The position numbers and the translations under genes were made by a program. This document shows positions 34,902-45,300 of a DNA stretch of 64,000 nucleotides, in pieces (within the stretch, counting starts at the first letter, position 1; each line of letters opens with the position of its first letter). The notes below the pieces were generated by a model, which was given only the letters and a program-made list of their open reading frames with translations, had not been told where the DNA came from and searched no databases. Source of the stretch: Dichetophora obliterata. Taxonomy: Eukaryota; Arthropoda; Insecta; Diptera; Sciomyzidae. Location of the stretch: contig OY986435.1 in NCBI GenBank assembly GCA_963920525.1, positions 103,646,615 through 103,710,614 on the forward strand. The letters are read 5' to 3'.

Positions 34902-36223
34902 CAGAGATCTGCAACAAGTAAATTGAAAATCAAGCTGCTTGAAAAAATATCAAGCTTTGAGTTGATATGCAGGAACTTGATTTATTTTTTTCCTTACAAT
35001 TCTCTACTGGCTTCTGAAAAACGAATCATATGTCTAACGTGATTCTATTTTGTTTCTACCCCACATGAGTTGGTGGAAAAAGTTAAGTTTTCTACTTTTC
35101 AACTCTGGTTTCGACTCTATGCGACTGACGATCGTTTGTTTCGTTGTTCGTTTCATTTATTATGCGGAGTTCGTGTGACTTTTTTTTCTGTTGTTATTGC
35201 CATAATATTAGGTGGCAACCCTATTTCAAAATTATATAATTTGGAAATTTTGACAACGGATTCGGATTTAGCGACCCACTTTGGGTGTTCCATATTTTTT
35301 GGCAGCCCCGAATTCATAAAACAACAAAAAATCAAGGTGGCAACCCTATCCTTGAATCTTAAAATTCTGACTTTAGATTCAAAATCAGAGACTCCTTAAC
35401 ACTGATATATGACGTTTAAAACTCTTGAAAAGACATAATATTAGGTGGCAACTCTATTTCAAAATTTTATAATTTGGAAATTTCGACAACGGATTCAGAT
35501 TCAGCGACCCATTTTGGGTGTACCATTTTTTTGCCAGCCCCGAATTCATAAAACTACAAAAAATCAAGGTGGCAACCCTATCCACCATCTTGAATTTTAA
35601 AATTCTGACTTTAGATTCTAAATCACCAACCCCTTAACACTGATAAATTATGTTTAAAACTCTTAAAAATACATATTATTAGGTGGCAATACTGTGGTAA
35701 ACATTTATGTGGCAACCCTAACCTCCATCTTAAATTTTAAAACTGTGACATTATATTCGAAATCAAATCCGTTGTCAGAATTTAAAAATTACAAGAATTC
35801 GCAAAAATAAAAAAAATCTAGATGGCAACTCTATCCGCCATCTTAAATTTTAAAGTTTGACATAATCTTCGAAATAAGTTACCCCTAAAACTTCCAACCA
35901 CTGAGTCCACAGAATCATTAAAAGTCCTATTACGCTTAAGCTCTCTCTAAACAAGCTCATTGAATATTTTGGATACTTGCTTTAATTGGATACTTGCCTT
36001 CAATTTTAAGCTTTTTGCCAAAGGCATCAAGCTTTCCTTTACTTGAAACTTCGTACCGTTCGCTTGTAAGCTAGCATACTTGCAAGTCGCAATCTGTCGT
36101 GGGCTTATTTATATTCAATTACAAGCTATACTTGTTTGAAAATTATAAAGCTCAAGCTAGTTGAACTTGTATTTTAAGCAAGTACTTGAAATAGAGTTTC
36201 AAGTAGGCTTGTGCAGTTCTCTG
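34902..36223. mobile_element. hAT-type MITE, CAGAGAAC family, copy 2 (1,322 bp)
   Basis: It is flanked by the perfect 8-bp duplication GTAAGTAG (34,894-34,901 and 36,224-36,231). Left end CAGAGATCTGCAACAAG, right end the complement of CAGAGAACTGCAC. From about 35,680 on it follows copy 1 at 15,735-16,371 closely. It is longer because of a roughly 235-bp internal tandem repeat. Confidence 0.93.
35208..35680. repeat. Tandem repeat inside MITE copy 2, about 235-bp unit
   Basis: Two units (35,208-35,441 and 35,442-35,680), each beginning AGGTGGCAAC(C/T)CTATTTC and containing CAGCCCCGAATTCATAAAAC and CTGACTTTAGATTC. Copy 1 of the MITE has only part of one unit. Confidence 0.85.
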
Positions 36224-36693
36224 GTAAGTAGGCATTATTTATAAACTGTATTACCTTTAAAACTAAAACTTTTTTAAGAATAACAAAATATTTCAATCAG
36301 AAAAAATTCGACTTATATGAAAGTAACCATTTTTAAAGGTATATTTCGAGTATTTATAACTTAATAATACACAATATTATTGATACTTGATAAATCGGTA
36401 GAATTCTCACTTGCTGCAAAGCCCGTGAGAAAAGAGACACATTTTTATCGATTCACTTTACGTACAGAAACACTTTTTTAAAAGGTTCCATTGAAATGAA
36501 ATCGGAACATGTGCTAGCTTATCGATTTGGAACGAACGAATCGAACAGAAATCGATTCAGTTACGTACAGAAACATTGCAGGTGGAGTGACGTCAAATCG
36601 GTAATATGAGTCGGTAACTACGATCGCTACGAGTTACAGGAACGAGATACATGTCTGAAAAAATGCACAATTTTTTCCAGAATAGAATGCGCT

Positions 36694-37002
36694 ATTATTC
36701 AGCCATCACGCCAGGCGCGACATGTAGTACCGTCTGAACACCGGTGATGTCTATTCATCATGTTGGACTGTACGAAACCCCGTAATCGATGTCGATTATT
36801 CGATACTGTATTTTTAAACTTCCTCTCATTATGATGAAATAGAAAAAGTTTCAAAGATTTTATACATAAAGGTAAAAACTGGACTTTTTCTAAGTTTTAT
36901 TTAAATTGACGTAAGTAATTGCAATTTAAAGCTTGCAATACGTAAATAAAATTATTATATTTTTTCGTGAAGCATATATCGATAAAATACGCCTCAATAC
37001 TT
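36694..37002 (+). promoter_or_regulatory. Probable promoter and 5' UTR of the CREBZF-like gene
   Basis: The 309 bp between the transposon end and the ATG contain TATCGATA at 36,977-36,984, a perfect DRE (DREF-binding) motif typical of fly housekeeping promoters, 19 bp before the ATG. AATCGATGTCGATTATTCGAT lies near 36,785. No TATA box with clear spacing was seen. The exact start site is unknown. Confidence 0.5.
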
Positions 37003-37965
37003 ATGGAGGACTCAAAAATGTATTTGGATGACTTTCAAAATGATTCATCTGATGGAGCAATTGAGACGGATGATAGTGTTCAAAACTTTCAGGTAAAATT
37101 TTCGGATCAAAATATGATGAAACAGACTCTACAACTTCCAAATAATACCAGAAATTCAAAACGTGATAGACTGCCAACTCGCCAACCAAATCCAAGTGTG
37201 TATAACAGAAATGCTCTTTTGGCAAGAGAAAATCGGCGAAAGAAGAAAGCTCAATTAGAAATCTTGGAAAAAGACTTGCAAGAAGCCATAAATACTAATA
37301 ACAAACTTCTCAAGGAACTAAACAAACAACTCAAACTTGTACAGAAGTTGGAGAAAGAAAAGATTTATTACAAAAGCGTTTTAATGAAACAACCTAAAAT
37401 TCAACGGTTGCTGAGTGCGCTGAACTGTCGTCTTGATCAGAACTCGACACATAACATAAATTTCGGCTATGATCAGCAAGAATTGCTTAAAATTGCAGCT
37501 GGAGCGCATAGAGGTTCCATGTCCTCTCATTATAGCAGTAGTATTGAGCAAGACGGGAGTGTATTAAGTTCAGAAACACCACACTTGAGTGCTGCTGAAA
37601 AATTGACTGTAGAACGGGACTTATTTCTGTCATCCTATCAAAGCTCTATAAACATACCTTGTGAATCGTATACTGATGCTAGCCCTTTTTCATTCTTCAG
37701 CAATGACTGGGATAATCTCTATGACATTAAAGGTGAATCTGTTGTGGAGGATATTATTCACGAAAAAGGTGATAAAGCTATAGAACCTACTACAGACGAT
37801 TTTTCTTTTAACAATGTCTGGACAGATGATCATAGCTATGTTTCTTCATCAGATAAAACAAAATCATCTGAAAATGTCGGTTTTTGTATTCATATAGGAG
37901 AGGACAAAGTAACACTTGATTTTTGTCCAAGCTGTCATGCTCGTGCATTGAATGATTTGTGTTAG
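37003..37965 (+). CDS. bZIP transcription factor, CREBZF/Zhangfei-like (320 aa)
   Basis: A single-exon intact gene. The ATG at 37,003 (MEDSKMYLDDFQN) is chosen because the open frame upstream has no ATG. The N-terminus is acidic and Ser-rich. Residues about 67-82 form the basic region NRNALLARENRRKKK. A leucine zipper follows to about 130, rich in Glu/Lys with heptad leucines. The position before the last basic-region Arg is Asn instead of Ser/Cys, as in vertebrate CREBZF. The C-terminal motif GFCIHIGEDKVTLDFCPSC (about 293-311) resembles the conserved C-terminal motif of CREBZF. In vertebrates CREBZF is a nuclear cofactor that pairs with other bZIP proteins and HCF-1. Function in this insect is inferred. 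This is the clearest host gene of the window. Confidence 0.85.
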   Translation: MEDSKMYLDDFQNDSSDGAIETDDSVQNFQVKFSDQNMMKQTLQLPNNTRNSKRDRLPTRQPNPSVYNRNALLARENRRKKKAQLEILEKDLQEAINTNNKLLKELNKQLKLVQKLEKEKIYYKSVLMKQPKIQRLLSALNCRLDQNSTHNINFGYDQQELLKIAAGAHRGSMSSHYSSSIEQDGSVLSSETPHLSAAEKLTVERDLFLSSYQSSINIPCESYTDASPFSFFSNDWDNLYDIKGESVVEDIIHEKGDKAIEPTTDDFSFNNVWTDDHSYVSSSDKTKSSENVGFCIHIGEDKVTLDFCPSCHARALNDLC

Positions 37966-38136
37966 GAAAAAGCTTTTTCACTCATGTTAAAAAATTATTG
38001 TTGATAAATGATTATATTCATATTATATATAAAAAATAAGATTATATTAATCTCAACCTTACAAGGGTTATCCAAAATGTTACCGTCAATATTATACTCA
38101 AGTTTTTTCAAATTTGGGTCAGGTACTTCTTTTTTA

Positions 38137-38513
38137 AAGGGCTTACACATCAGCGAGCAGGTTCGAGCCAGTTCGCTAGTTAAGAAGATAGTTCGTCGAA
38201 CCTGTTGGCTTGTTGGCAAAAATTTTTGATTTTCTGCCTCGAACAAGAGGTGTTGGACTAACGTATTCTATAATTTTAACGTAAGCGTCATACCTAAGGA
38301 AATTCTGTAGCGACAACATGAGCAGCACAAATATAAACGCGTTTTTTATTGTTCAAGTTACTGCGTTATCAATATCTTATAACAAAATGATGGCGACAAA
38401 CGAAAAATCGCATGCTCGACGAAAATATCCGTTCAATTTGAACGCTAGCTTTTTCCAACAGGTTCGCCCCGCCATTTTGTTCGACGAACAAGCTCGCTGA
38501 TGTGTAAGCCCTT
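38137..38513. mobile_element. MITE with AAGGGCTTACACATCAGC ends (377 bp)
   Basis: Inverted ends AAGGGCTTACACATCAGCGA (38,137 on) and the complement at 38,494-38,513, followed inward on both sides by GCAGGTTCGA/TCGACGAACA-like sequence. No target duplication is clear. It lies 170 bp after the CREBZF-like stop codon, possibly in or near the 3' UTR. Confidence 0.85.
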
Positions 38514-38593
38514 GTAGCGATATTTTCGAACAAAGACTAGTACATAATATAATTAAATTAAAAATGCTTCACGTGTAAAATTCTAACAGAATT

Positions 38594-39241
38594 AAAGTTT
38601 TTTCCTAAATGACCTCTATGTTTATTATGTAATACCTAATCTACTACCTACTCTATTAATTATGTTAACATAATAAACATAGAGGTCATTTAGGAAAAAA
38701 CTTTAATCAAATGGTAGAGCTCGACCAAACGGAAACAGCTGAAAAACAAAATCAGCAAAAATTCTAAAAACAACTTCAGTAAACATGCTTTGTTAGTGCA
38801 GAATTCCAGCAGGCTGTTGGACTACATATAATATAGGCATAGAAACTAAAGTAAAACAGAAATACAACAACAAATGTGGCATTATGAAATTAAGGGAAAA
38901 AATGAGAAATTGAAGCTTCAAAATCTCATCGCCCCGATGGTGCAGTGCGTCTACGCGCTTGCACGGGCAATCACAAAGATTTCTGATGACGCGTTTAGCA
39001 CGCAGAAATTGTACAATAAAATCAATTTGCTAGTGGTTTTTTTCCTTTCATATTGAAAAAACTTTGTTGTTGTTGTTGTTTCTTTAGAAAAATTCGTTAG
39101 AACAATTAATTGTTTCTAACTTTGACCTTAAGCTCGATAAACGATTTTAAACTGTCAAACAACTAGAATTTGTATTTAAAATCAAGTATGATTTAAACTA
39201 TCAAACATTTAGAATTTGTATTTAAATCATATAAAGTCAAC
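38594..39241. mobile_element. SINE-like or foldback unit with 14-bp target duplication (648 bp)
   Basis: It is flanked by the perfect direct repeat ATTCTAACAGAATT (38,580-38,593 and 39,242-39,255). It starts with a 37-bp hairpin (38,594-38,630 against 38,668-38,704). Inside is GCCCCGATGGTGCAGTGCG, resembling a tRNA A box, but the B box is weak. It then has (TTG)5 and two copies of an AGAATTTGTATTTAAA block. It is the same family as 18,476-19,840. A long variable duplication suggests LINE-driven insertion. Confidence 0.8.
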
Positions 39242-39255
39242 ATTCTAACAGAATT

Positions 39256-39710
39256 TCAAAAGTTTTTTTTTCAATAAGTGTTTATAAGAAAGTAAGTACA
39301 CAAGTACTAATTTTATACTAGTATCGCCTGTTGTCGAATTTCGACCAACTGCAGTGAAGCAGTGAACAAAAATGTACACTAATGTAGCGTAGGTTAAGGC
39401 ACTGTAGCGTAGATTTGAGTAAACAGAACATTAAAGAGGCATATAGTAGATGACTCGTTTGCCATTTTTGAAGCATTGAAGTTTGTGTACTTAAACATTT
39501 TAGTACCAACATTTTTTCTAAACATATCCACCGTCTTTCAGTCAGACTTTTGGGAAAGTATAGTTTTCAAAATATCGGAATAATTTTGTTAGCAAAATAG
39601 CGGGAATTTTGCATAATTAAATTCTTATTGTAGGGTATCCGTAAGAGATGGAGAAAAAAGTCTAAAAAAAAATTAAAATCAATGTCTAAAATTAACTCTT
39701 ACACCATTTT
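39256..39710. other. No recognised feature
   Basis: AT-rich sequence with no gene, repeat partner or inverted structure that I could recognise. Confidence 0.5.
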
Positions 39711-40047
39711 CTTCCATCCAGAGCTGGGATGTAATCAATTACTTTCGTAATTGATTACATATAAATTTCAATTACAAATTATAATCTTAAAAAAAATAAA
39801 GATTACGATTACTGTAATCATATCGAAATATTTTTAATTACAATTACAGTAATGTTAATTATTAAACAATTACAATTACAGTAATTGTAAAACAGCAGAA
39901 TTATAATTGCGATTACTGTAATCGTAATCATTCTTTTTGTAATTGAATTAATGCAAAAATCTTTATTTCTCATGATACAATTCACAAAGAACACATTCTT
40001 TTCTAGTCTTGGTGGGGCCCTGCTGGTATAGTGAATAGTCCACGGCG

Positions 40048-42001
40048 CACGGTGGGGCGAGCCCATACAAAAGGTTGGACATCGCATATTGCTTTAAATA
40101 ATTGAATGTAAATCTGGAATCATTTATGTATTTTGACCAAATTTTAAACATGTCTTCTTTAAACAATTGCTCATGAAATCCTTTACCCTTTATGAGCGTA
40201 ACGGGTCTAGGAAACCCAAAAAATTCCTGGTAAAAAATAATTTTTTTTTGTTTAGCGATATTTCAACCTGTATTTTATTACACAATGTGTTTTTAAACAA
40301 TAATTTATTAGCTTATTACATTTAAAAGATGTTTAAAGACAGCATACATCTCTAATTAGAACAAATTATATGTAAAATTAAGAGCAAACATTGATTTATT
40401 TATACCACACATAACTATACACATTATATTTTATACATTATCTGTAAAAGTTCTGTTTTCACATTCCTCATCAAAGAGGTATTTTGCTACAATCAGATAG
40501 CTTTGTGGTGATTTTTTATTAAAACCAAGGATTGAAAGTACTGGATCTGAATTGAGCAGAAGGGCATGCAAAACATCTAAATTGCAAGCAGATCTTGAAA
40601 ATTTTCTCGTGTTGTGAAGTCTGAAGAACCGAAATAGTTTGTGATTGGAATCTTGCGCATCCTCGGATAACTGACCTATGGGTACTATCGCTTTTTGAAC
40701 TATATCCGCACTGTGAATTAATATTTTATGTACAGTAACATGCATAAAATGTGTTCATTCAAATGCTTTTATCATAATCTTTACATTTTGGATATTATAC
40801 ACGCAGAAAAAAATGTTTACTGGAAACATAATATGAGATGATATTAATGTATGTATTTAAAAACTTTTTTGTAGCAAACGATTTTATTTATACAAGAAAC
40901 ATATTGTTTGCCATAAATATGTTATGTTCACTGCAAACAAGTTAATTTGTTGTAATATATTATGTACACTGCATTATCATATAAGCAATATGTTCGCAGC
41001 AAACATTTTATGATTGTCACAAACATAATTATGTTGACTACTTTTAAAATATATTTCATATAAATTATTGATGGTTAAAGATATAACAACTGTGTTTATT
41101 GGCAGATCACTTTTAAGCGGATTTCATACCCTTTATCTGTTCTGTACGAGTTTATGTAATTTTTTTACTGAAATTCTTGAAAATATTTGCATCGTGTCTA
41201 AAATATATCTCAAGAACCAGACGTCTCAGATAAATAAACAGTATACCAAAATATTTTCATTAAAATTGTCTACACTTATTTAGTACAATAAATTTACGTA
41301 ATTTTACTAGTAAGGATGCTATGCCGCAATCAAAGCAAAAGATCTATTTTTCCGTTTACAAAAGGTCACGGAGCCGGGCCGGAATGGGTTAAAACAATAA
41401 ATGTATCCCGAACTTGTCTTTTTATCCATTCGCAAGTTTTTATCGCTAATCAAACTGAATTAGTTCCTATAGTTATGCTGTAATAGGCAAACTTTGTGAG
41501 AAATATTATAAAAAAACCCGAGGAATACAATTTTGAAATGTAAATTCTCAAAAGGCGCTGGATGGCGCGCGCTAATTTTTTTTAAAACATTTCTTTTTAT
41601 CATTATTTGTAATGTAAGGTACATTGATCCTGGCTACTTTTTATTTTTCAAATTTAATAATTTTTTTAATTTTTATTCCTTATCGCAATAACGGGATAGC
41701 AAAAACTTAAAAACAAAATATCTGGTTTAAAGTATAGCCTTTTATAAAATATAAAGATCTGTTCAATCAAGCAGTTTAACAAGATGCTATAGGACTTTAA
41801 AAAAAGACTATATTTTTTATATTACAAAATATCAACTTTGAGGCTTTACAAAAACAAAAGTACGCATTTAAAAAGAAAAAAACTGCCCAATTCAAATAGT
41901 CCAAATATATTTCTATCGAAGTGTATCAAAATATTATAATAATTTGCAAGTTGCACTTTTTTCTGGATGTCCAACCCTTTGTATGGGATCGCCCCACCGT
42001 G
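40048..42001 (-). mobile_element. Transib-type element (1,954 bp), decayed
   Basis: Ends CACGGTGGGGCGAGCCCATA and the complement of CACGGTGGGGCGATCCCATA at 41,982-42,001. They start CACGGTGG as Transib ends do, echoing the RAG heptamer. The flanking 5-bp duplication CGGCG (40,043-40,047 and 42,002-42,006) fits the known CGNCG target preference. A transposase fragment is on the minus strand. The element sits inside a hAT MITE. Confidence 0.95.
40431..40745 (-). pseudogene. Transib transposase C-terminus
   Basis: On minus, VHKILIHSADIVQKAIVPIG, QLSEDAQDSNHKLFRFFRLH and NTRKFSRSACNLDVLHALLL followed by NSDPVLS. The PIGQLSE-A-x-NK/NH and RKxSR blocks match the conserved C-terminal region shared by Transib transposase and RAG1, which includes the last catalytic Glu (here SEDAQ, where the family has SEEAQE). 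The rest of the transposase is unreadable, so the element is inactive. Confidence 0.88.
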
Positions 42002-42597
42002 CGGCGGCACGCGCTTTCTGATTCTTAATTCGAAAAATAGGGCTTATTAAAGGCAAATATTTTTAATATTTCAGAATTAATTTGTTTTTCTCGTATCAAT
42101 TTATACATTCCTTATTATCGAGTTCGTTTTAATTTATATCATTGAAAAAACGTATTGTTAAAAATAAAATAGTTACGGAATAAAATTGTAACAGTATAAA
42201 TACTGTAACAGTAATCAATAGATTTTTTTATTACAATTACAGTAATCGTAATTCTAATTTGCGTGTATACTGATTACAGTAATCGTAATAATATTTTTCT
42301 TACATTACAATTACAGTAATTGTAATAGTTATCGTTTATTTTTAAAGATTACGATTACTGTAATTGAAAAGTAATTGTACTCGCGAAATACCCAGCTCTG
42401 CTTCCATCTGCTTTACGTTTCATTACCCTTCTTCTAAAATATATAATAAAAAGCGTAAGACAACTTTTAATGTTGACGTTATTATATAAAAGATATAGCT
42501 TTTGTCATATCACATGTTATGGTAAAACGGTAAAGTATTTCAATCGTCAAAATTCAAATCATCAGAATGAAATTTTACAAAAAACGTACAAAATAAT

Positions 42598-42812
42598 CAG
42601 CCCAATTCTGAATGATTTTTCTCGGGAAATCGGAAAAGGGAGTTTTCATTTTTAAGATAAAGTTCAAAAACATTTTGGAAATTTTTACTGCCAATTTGTT
42701 CATCAGCCGTCAACAGTCATGAGAGTAAAAAAATTATGTGATCTTTATCTGCTATCTAAAACTAAAACTCCCTTTTCCGATTCCCCGAGAAAAATCATTC
42801 AGAATTGGGCTG
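42598..42812. mobile_element. MITE, CAGCCCAATTCTGAATG family, copy 1 (215 bp)
   Basis: Ends CAGCCCAATTCTGAATGATT (42,598) and its complement (42,793-42,812), each with AAT/ATT outside. The inverted arms extend about 50 bp to AAGGGAGTTTT. A diverged copy lies in an intron at 60,183-60,400. Confidence 0.88.
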
Positions 42813-42828
42813 ATTGAATACAAGGGGT

Positions 42829-43420
42829 GATTACGATTTCCGTGGCCCCCTGATTTGAGTATGCCGTTTTAAAGTACTCTTTGAGAGAATAAGATTCGCC
42901 GAAGGATTTATCGATATATCGATTAGCTATTGAGATATCGATTTTTAAGAATTTTACTCAAAGGAACCAATATTTAAATTCGGTTATATCTTTGCTAATA
43001 TTTGTCCAATCTGAATGATTTAGGTCTCATTCGAAAGATATTTAAATGTTTTTAATATTAAATGAAAAAAAAATATGGTTGTGCCTTTTAGAAAATGTAC
43101 TTTTTCTGTAAAAGGGGCCAGAAAGACTTTTATCAAAGGTTGTTTGTTGTATTCTGAAGTACATATTGATGTTTTTAATAATTTTTATAAAAAAAGTGGC
43201 TCTGCCTATTACAAATTGCACAATTATTTTTCTTAATGATACCCAAATTATCCCGATCGGTCAAATATTAGCATAGATATAGCCAAATTTACATTAAGAC
43301 TTCTTTTAGTAAAAATCGATAACTAATCGATATATCGATAAATCCTTCAGTGAATCTTATGTTCTCAATGAGCTCTTCAAAACTGCATATTCAGGACTTG
43401 GCGACACGAAAATCGTAATC
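42829..43420. mobile_element. Long-arm inverted-repeat element (592 bp)
   Basis: Ends GATTACGATTTCCGTG and the complement of GATTACGATTTTCGTG. The arms reach at least 190 bp inward, with GGATTTATCGATATATCGAT and TTATATCTTTGCTAATATTT pairing with the other side. It is noncoding. Confidence 0.85.
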
Positions 43421-43733
43421 GTACCGAATAAAATATTAAGGCAAAAATATTTTATTTGACGCAACGCACGACCGATCGATCCCCTCTCTATTTCACGTTT
43501 CGTTATAAATGTTGAGCACCCTCCAAATACCACATTTCATCATAATTGTCCAACTCTCCTCCACCCTTAAATGTGTGACGTATTATATGGACAACACTTA
43601 CAAAAGTAACGAATTTGCTTTAAAAATTTTTGTATTAAAGGTAGATTCACTGACCTTTAGCAAGTTTTGGGAAATTTTTTGTATGAAGTTTTTGAGCTTT
43701 GTCTCTATCCACGCTCAATGAGAGTTTGACCCC

Positions 43734-43864
43734 TTTTACACTCGCCAAGACTTGACGTCATTTCTTGGTCATTCCCTTTTGAACTTCCTCCTCTTCCACG
43801 TTGATGTTTGCGTCTTTCATCAACAAAGGTAAGACTTGACCGTCAAGTCTTGTTGAGTGTAAAA
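43734..43864. mobile_element. Short MITE with TTTTACACTC ends (131 bp)
   Basis: Inverted arms TTTTACACTCGCCAAGACTT and the complement of TTTTACACTCAACAAGACTT, continuing GACG on both sides. It forms a strong hairpin. No target duplication was seen. Confidence 0.8.
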
Positions 43865-44389
43865 CAGGAGTAACAAAAACTTGCTGCACGCTCTTTGACT
43901 TGTTTGTTTGTTTATTTATTCAAATTTATGCTTACAACAACTTAATCTTATTAATAAGCAAAAAAACTAATTTGACAATTGAGTAAATGATACTGAACTG
44001 AAAAGAAATATTAACTAAACTTATCAAATATTTAATATTTAGAAAAAACTGATCAAAATAAAGAAAATTACATGACTAAAATTACAAGACTATTACATGA
44101 ATAAGGATAAAAAATATGAGAATAATTACATATATGGTTTATAGAACAAAGAATTAACACATTTAGTTTGAGAAATCGATTATTTTAATATGATATGATT
44201 TTGAATAAAAGAATGAAATGAGAAGAAACAAAAATGCATATATTTTTAATACAAATACAAAAATAATAATCAAGTTATTTATATGTTTAAAAAACAAAAA
44301 TATTCACACATTTAAGTACGAGAGTTCACAATTGTTTTAGTGTAAAATAGCATTAGTACGACAAATAACAAGAAAATGCATTTTGAAAT
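43865..44389. other. AT-rich region, no gene; probable LINE 3' end
   Basis: Runs of A/T with no coding pattern. It may include the 3' untranslated end of the minus-strand LINE that begins at 44,390. Confidence 0.45.
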
Positions 44390-45300
44390 TGCGTTGCGTT
44401 GATAATACTCTCCATATAATAGGGAAGAGAGTTCCAAAGACGTATGGCATTAACATAAAATTGACGTTCGGACTGTTTAACGTCCGGCAGATTTTGGTTG
44501 TAAGAATCGATTACCACGATTAGACAGCAAAAATTTTAGCTTTTGAAAAAGATATTTTTGTCCTTTGGTAAAAATTGTTTTGTGTAGTCCTACCAGAGTT
44601 CCAAAGTTGAGCAGTTTAAGACCAAAAATGTAGCGAGCAATATTATTGAACGCTATTCATTTTCCGCTTGCTTATTGCATCGCAGCAAGCAAAAGTTCAC
44701 ATTCGTACAAGAGGGTAGATACTAGATATGCCTTTGCTAAAAGCATTCTGATCTTAAGAGAATTAAAATTTTTCGTAGCCGATGATTGGTCCAAGTTAAC
44801 GAACTATTGAAGACAATATCCAGGTTTTTAGTAGAACTCACAATTTCAATGCATTAATCATTGATAACAATTTTTTACGATAATGTTGATGAGATATTGG
44901 TTGGTTTTCTGCTTATAATAAAGCATTTTGACTTTTTTGGGTTCAGCCAAAGACCGTTGGCACAAGCCCAGTTGTAAATTCGCTTTAGATATTGGTTAAT
45001 GATGTCCACACATCTGTCAAGTTAATTTAAGGGACTACTTATATAAAGATGGACATCATCTGCACACGACATGATGCTAAAATAATTGGCAAGTCTTTCA
45101 CGTAAATTGTAAACAAAAGAGGTCTCAAGATGGAACCTTGAGGAACGCCACGAACAACTGGCAAGAAATCTAAAGTATTACTGCCAATGTTTACAGATTG
45201 CGCCCGCCCCGACAGGTATGAAAACAGAAAACGTGTTGCGTCCGAAGAAAAATTAAACTTGATTGATAGCTTCGCGCATAAGATACTTGGGGTATTCACA

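Larger units (their letters stand above)
34459..36645. mobile_element. Inverted-repeat element inside the large transposon
   Basis: Ends TCGTTCCTGTAAC and GTTACAGGAACGA are inverted, followed inward on both sides by TTACCGA and TGACGTCA blocks. It interrupts the right arm of the large transposon. It carries a hAT-type MITE at 34,902-36,223; without it the element is about 0.86 kb. I found no matching target duplication and no coding sequence. Confidence 0.75.
30763..36693 (-). mobile_element. Large DNA transposon of unassigned superfamily (5.9 kb with insertions)
   Basis: Outer ends are inverted: AGCGCATTCTCTTCT at 30,763 and the complement of AGCGCATTCTATTCT at 36,693, each beside TA. The inverted arms continue inward with AATGTTGACCT, ACACAGTACAACA and a long well-matched part, 31,250-31,435 against about 34,205-34,400. 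The left arm carries an extra block at about 30,855-31,249. The right arm is interrupted by another element at 34,459-36,645. Between the arms lies a two-exon minus-strand gene (31,896-33,840). Removing the insertions leaves about 3.3 kb. I could not match the protein to a named transposase superfamily. Confidence 0.75.
39719..42400. mobile_element. hAT-type MITE with nested Transib element
   Basis: It is flanked by the perfect 8-bp duplication CTTCCATC (39,711-39,718 and 42,401-42,408). Ends CAGAGCTGGG and CCCAGCTCTG are inverted. Both flanks carry many GATTACGATTACTGTAAT-like motifs in both orientations, probable transposase binding sites. Without the Transib insert it is about 720 bp and noncoding. 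Confidence 0.93.

Noticed and set aside
36967..37002. Longer N-terminus for the bZIP gene
   Set aside because: The open frame begins with GTG at 36,967; the first ATG is at 37,003 and the DRE box lies between.
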